Assembly: GCA_002391555.1 (NCBI GenBank)
Contig: DGFG01000032.1
Span: 4,857 to 18,440, forward strand
Length of the DNA stretch: 13,584 nucleotides
Direction of reading: 5' to 3'
DNA from: Firmicutes bacterium UBA3906
Lineage (GTDB): Bacteria; Bacillota; Clostridia; Caldicoprobacterales; DTU083
Shown: one piece after another, positions 13,244-13,584 of the stretch
Layout: every line of letters starts with the position of its first letter
Numbering within the stretch: the first letter of the stretch is position 1
Made by a program: the position numbers and the translations under genes
The notes under the pieces: model-generated
What the model was told of the DNA's origin: nothing
Databases searched by the model: none
What the model saw: the letters and a program-made list of their open reading frames with translations, nothing else

Positions 13244-13584
13244 ATGAAAGAGTATGAATTACGGGATATTGCAATAGAAAAATTAAAGGACAGGGGAGTA
13301 ACACTAGAGGATATAGCACTGATAGTAATGGAGCTACAAAAGGAATATTTACCTGATCTTACAATTGAGGAGTGCATTACTAACCTAGAGCATGTATTGA
13401 GAAAAAGAGAAGTATGTCATGCTGTTTTAACTAGTATAGCCTTAGATGAACTAGCTGAGAAAAGACTTCTGCCCCAGCCATTACAAAGTATTGTAGAATC
13501 AGATGATGGTCTATATGGCATAGATGAGGTAATACCACTTTCAATAGTCAATGTATATGGGACTATAGGCCTAACCAATTTTGG
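13244..13584 (+). CDS. Phosphatidylglycerophosphatase A family protein (YutG-like), 5' part
   Basis: The frame starts at ATG 13244 behind a GAGAGGAG-type RBS and remains open to the window edge (113 codons seen). The visible sequence contains LEDIALIVMELQKEYLPDLT and later LDELAEKRLLPQPLQSIV, then LYGIDEVIPLSIVNVYGTIG and LTNF, which is the characteristic N-terminal part of the YutG/PgpA family of Firmicutes. Members remove the phosphate from phosphatidylglycerophosphate to give phosphatidylglycerol at the membrane, or at least carry the PgpA fold. The seen half is complete and undamaged; the product normally has about 160-190 residues, so roughly a third is missing. It lies 59 bases after trkH on the same strand and might be cotranscribed, but the functions are not linked. 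Confidence 0.85.
   Translation, partial: MKEYELRDIAIEKLKDRGVTLEDIALIVMELQKEYLPDLTIEECITNLEHVLRKREVCHAVLTSIALDELAEKRLLPQPLQSIVESDDGLYGIDEVIPLSIVNVYGTIGLTNF

Overview
The window looks like chromosomal DNA of a low-GC Gram-positive anaerobe, most likely a member of the Clostridia. The evidence is AT-rich sequence with many AGG, AGA, ATA and CTA codons, strong AAGGAGG-type ribosome binding sites, an EFR1-type flavodoxin/ferredoxin protein, and many zinc-ribbon membrane proteins. No rRNA, tRNA, CRISPR array, integrase or intact insertion sequence was found. The species cannot be told from the sequence.

Layout. (1) 84-869: an EFR1-family flavodoxin-like/2[4Fe-4S] ferredoxin protein. (2) 913-1250, minus strand: remnants of a membrane-protein C-terminus split between two frames. 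(3) 1256-2731: a regulator with an MFS-like multi-pass membrane domain and a C-terminal LuxR-type HTH, followed by a clear intrinsic terminator. (4) 2881-9426: a same-strand run of small and large envelope proteins, probably one co-expressed cluster. It contains a two-TM protein, a broken lipoprotein gene (frameshift plus TGA), a membrane protein with three zinc-ribbon-like Cys clusters, an anchored secreted protein, an 860-residue protein with a cytosolic zinc ribbon, one TM and a very large outside part, a four-TM protein, and a small soluble protein ending in a zinc ribbon. (5) 9427-10365: about 940 bases without a convincing intact gene, holding an inverted repeat, a 5'-damaged DUF3781 remnant and a 41-codon remnant resembling the N-terminus of a 4Fe-4S protein. 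(6) 10366-13184: trkA and trkH, a translationally overlapping K+ uptake operon. (7) 13244-end: the start of a phosphatidylglycerophosphatase A (YutG-like) gene cut off by the window edge.

How it fits together. TrkA (cytosolic NAD(H)-binding gate) and TrkH (membrane pore) form one K+ uptake system. The candidate unexplored system is region 4: three separate proteins carry double-CxxC zinc ribbons, two of these are membrane-anchored, and the block sits directly downstream of a membrane-bound LuxR-type regulator. GGATGA repeats and a dyad lie between the regulator and the block, and three consecutive genes share nearly the same CTAGAA...GGGGG leader. A role in envelope sensing or stress is inference only. 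The four broken or partial genes suggest that this chromosomal segment is being remodelled.
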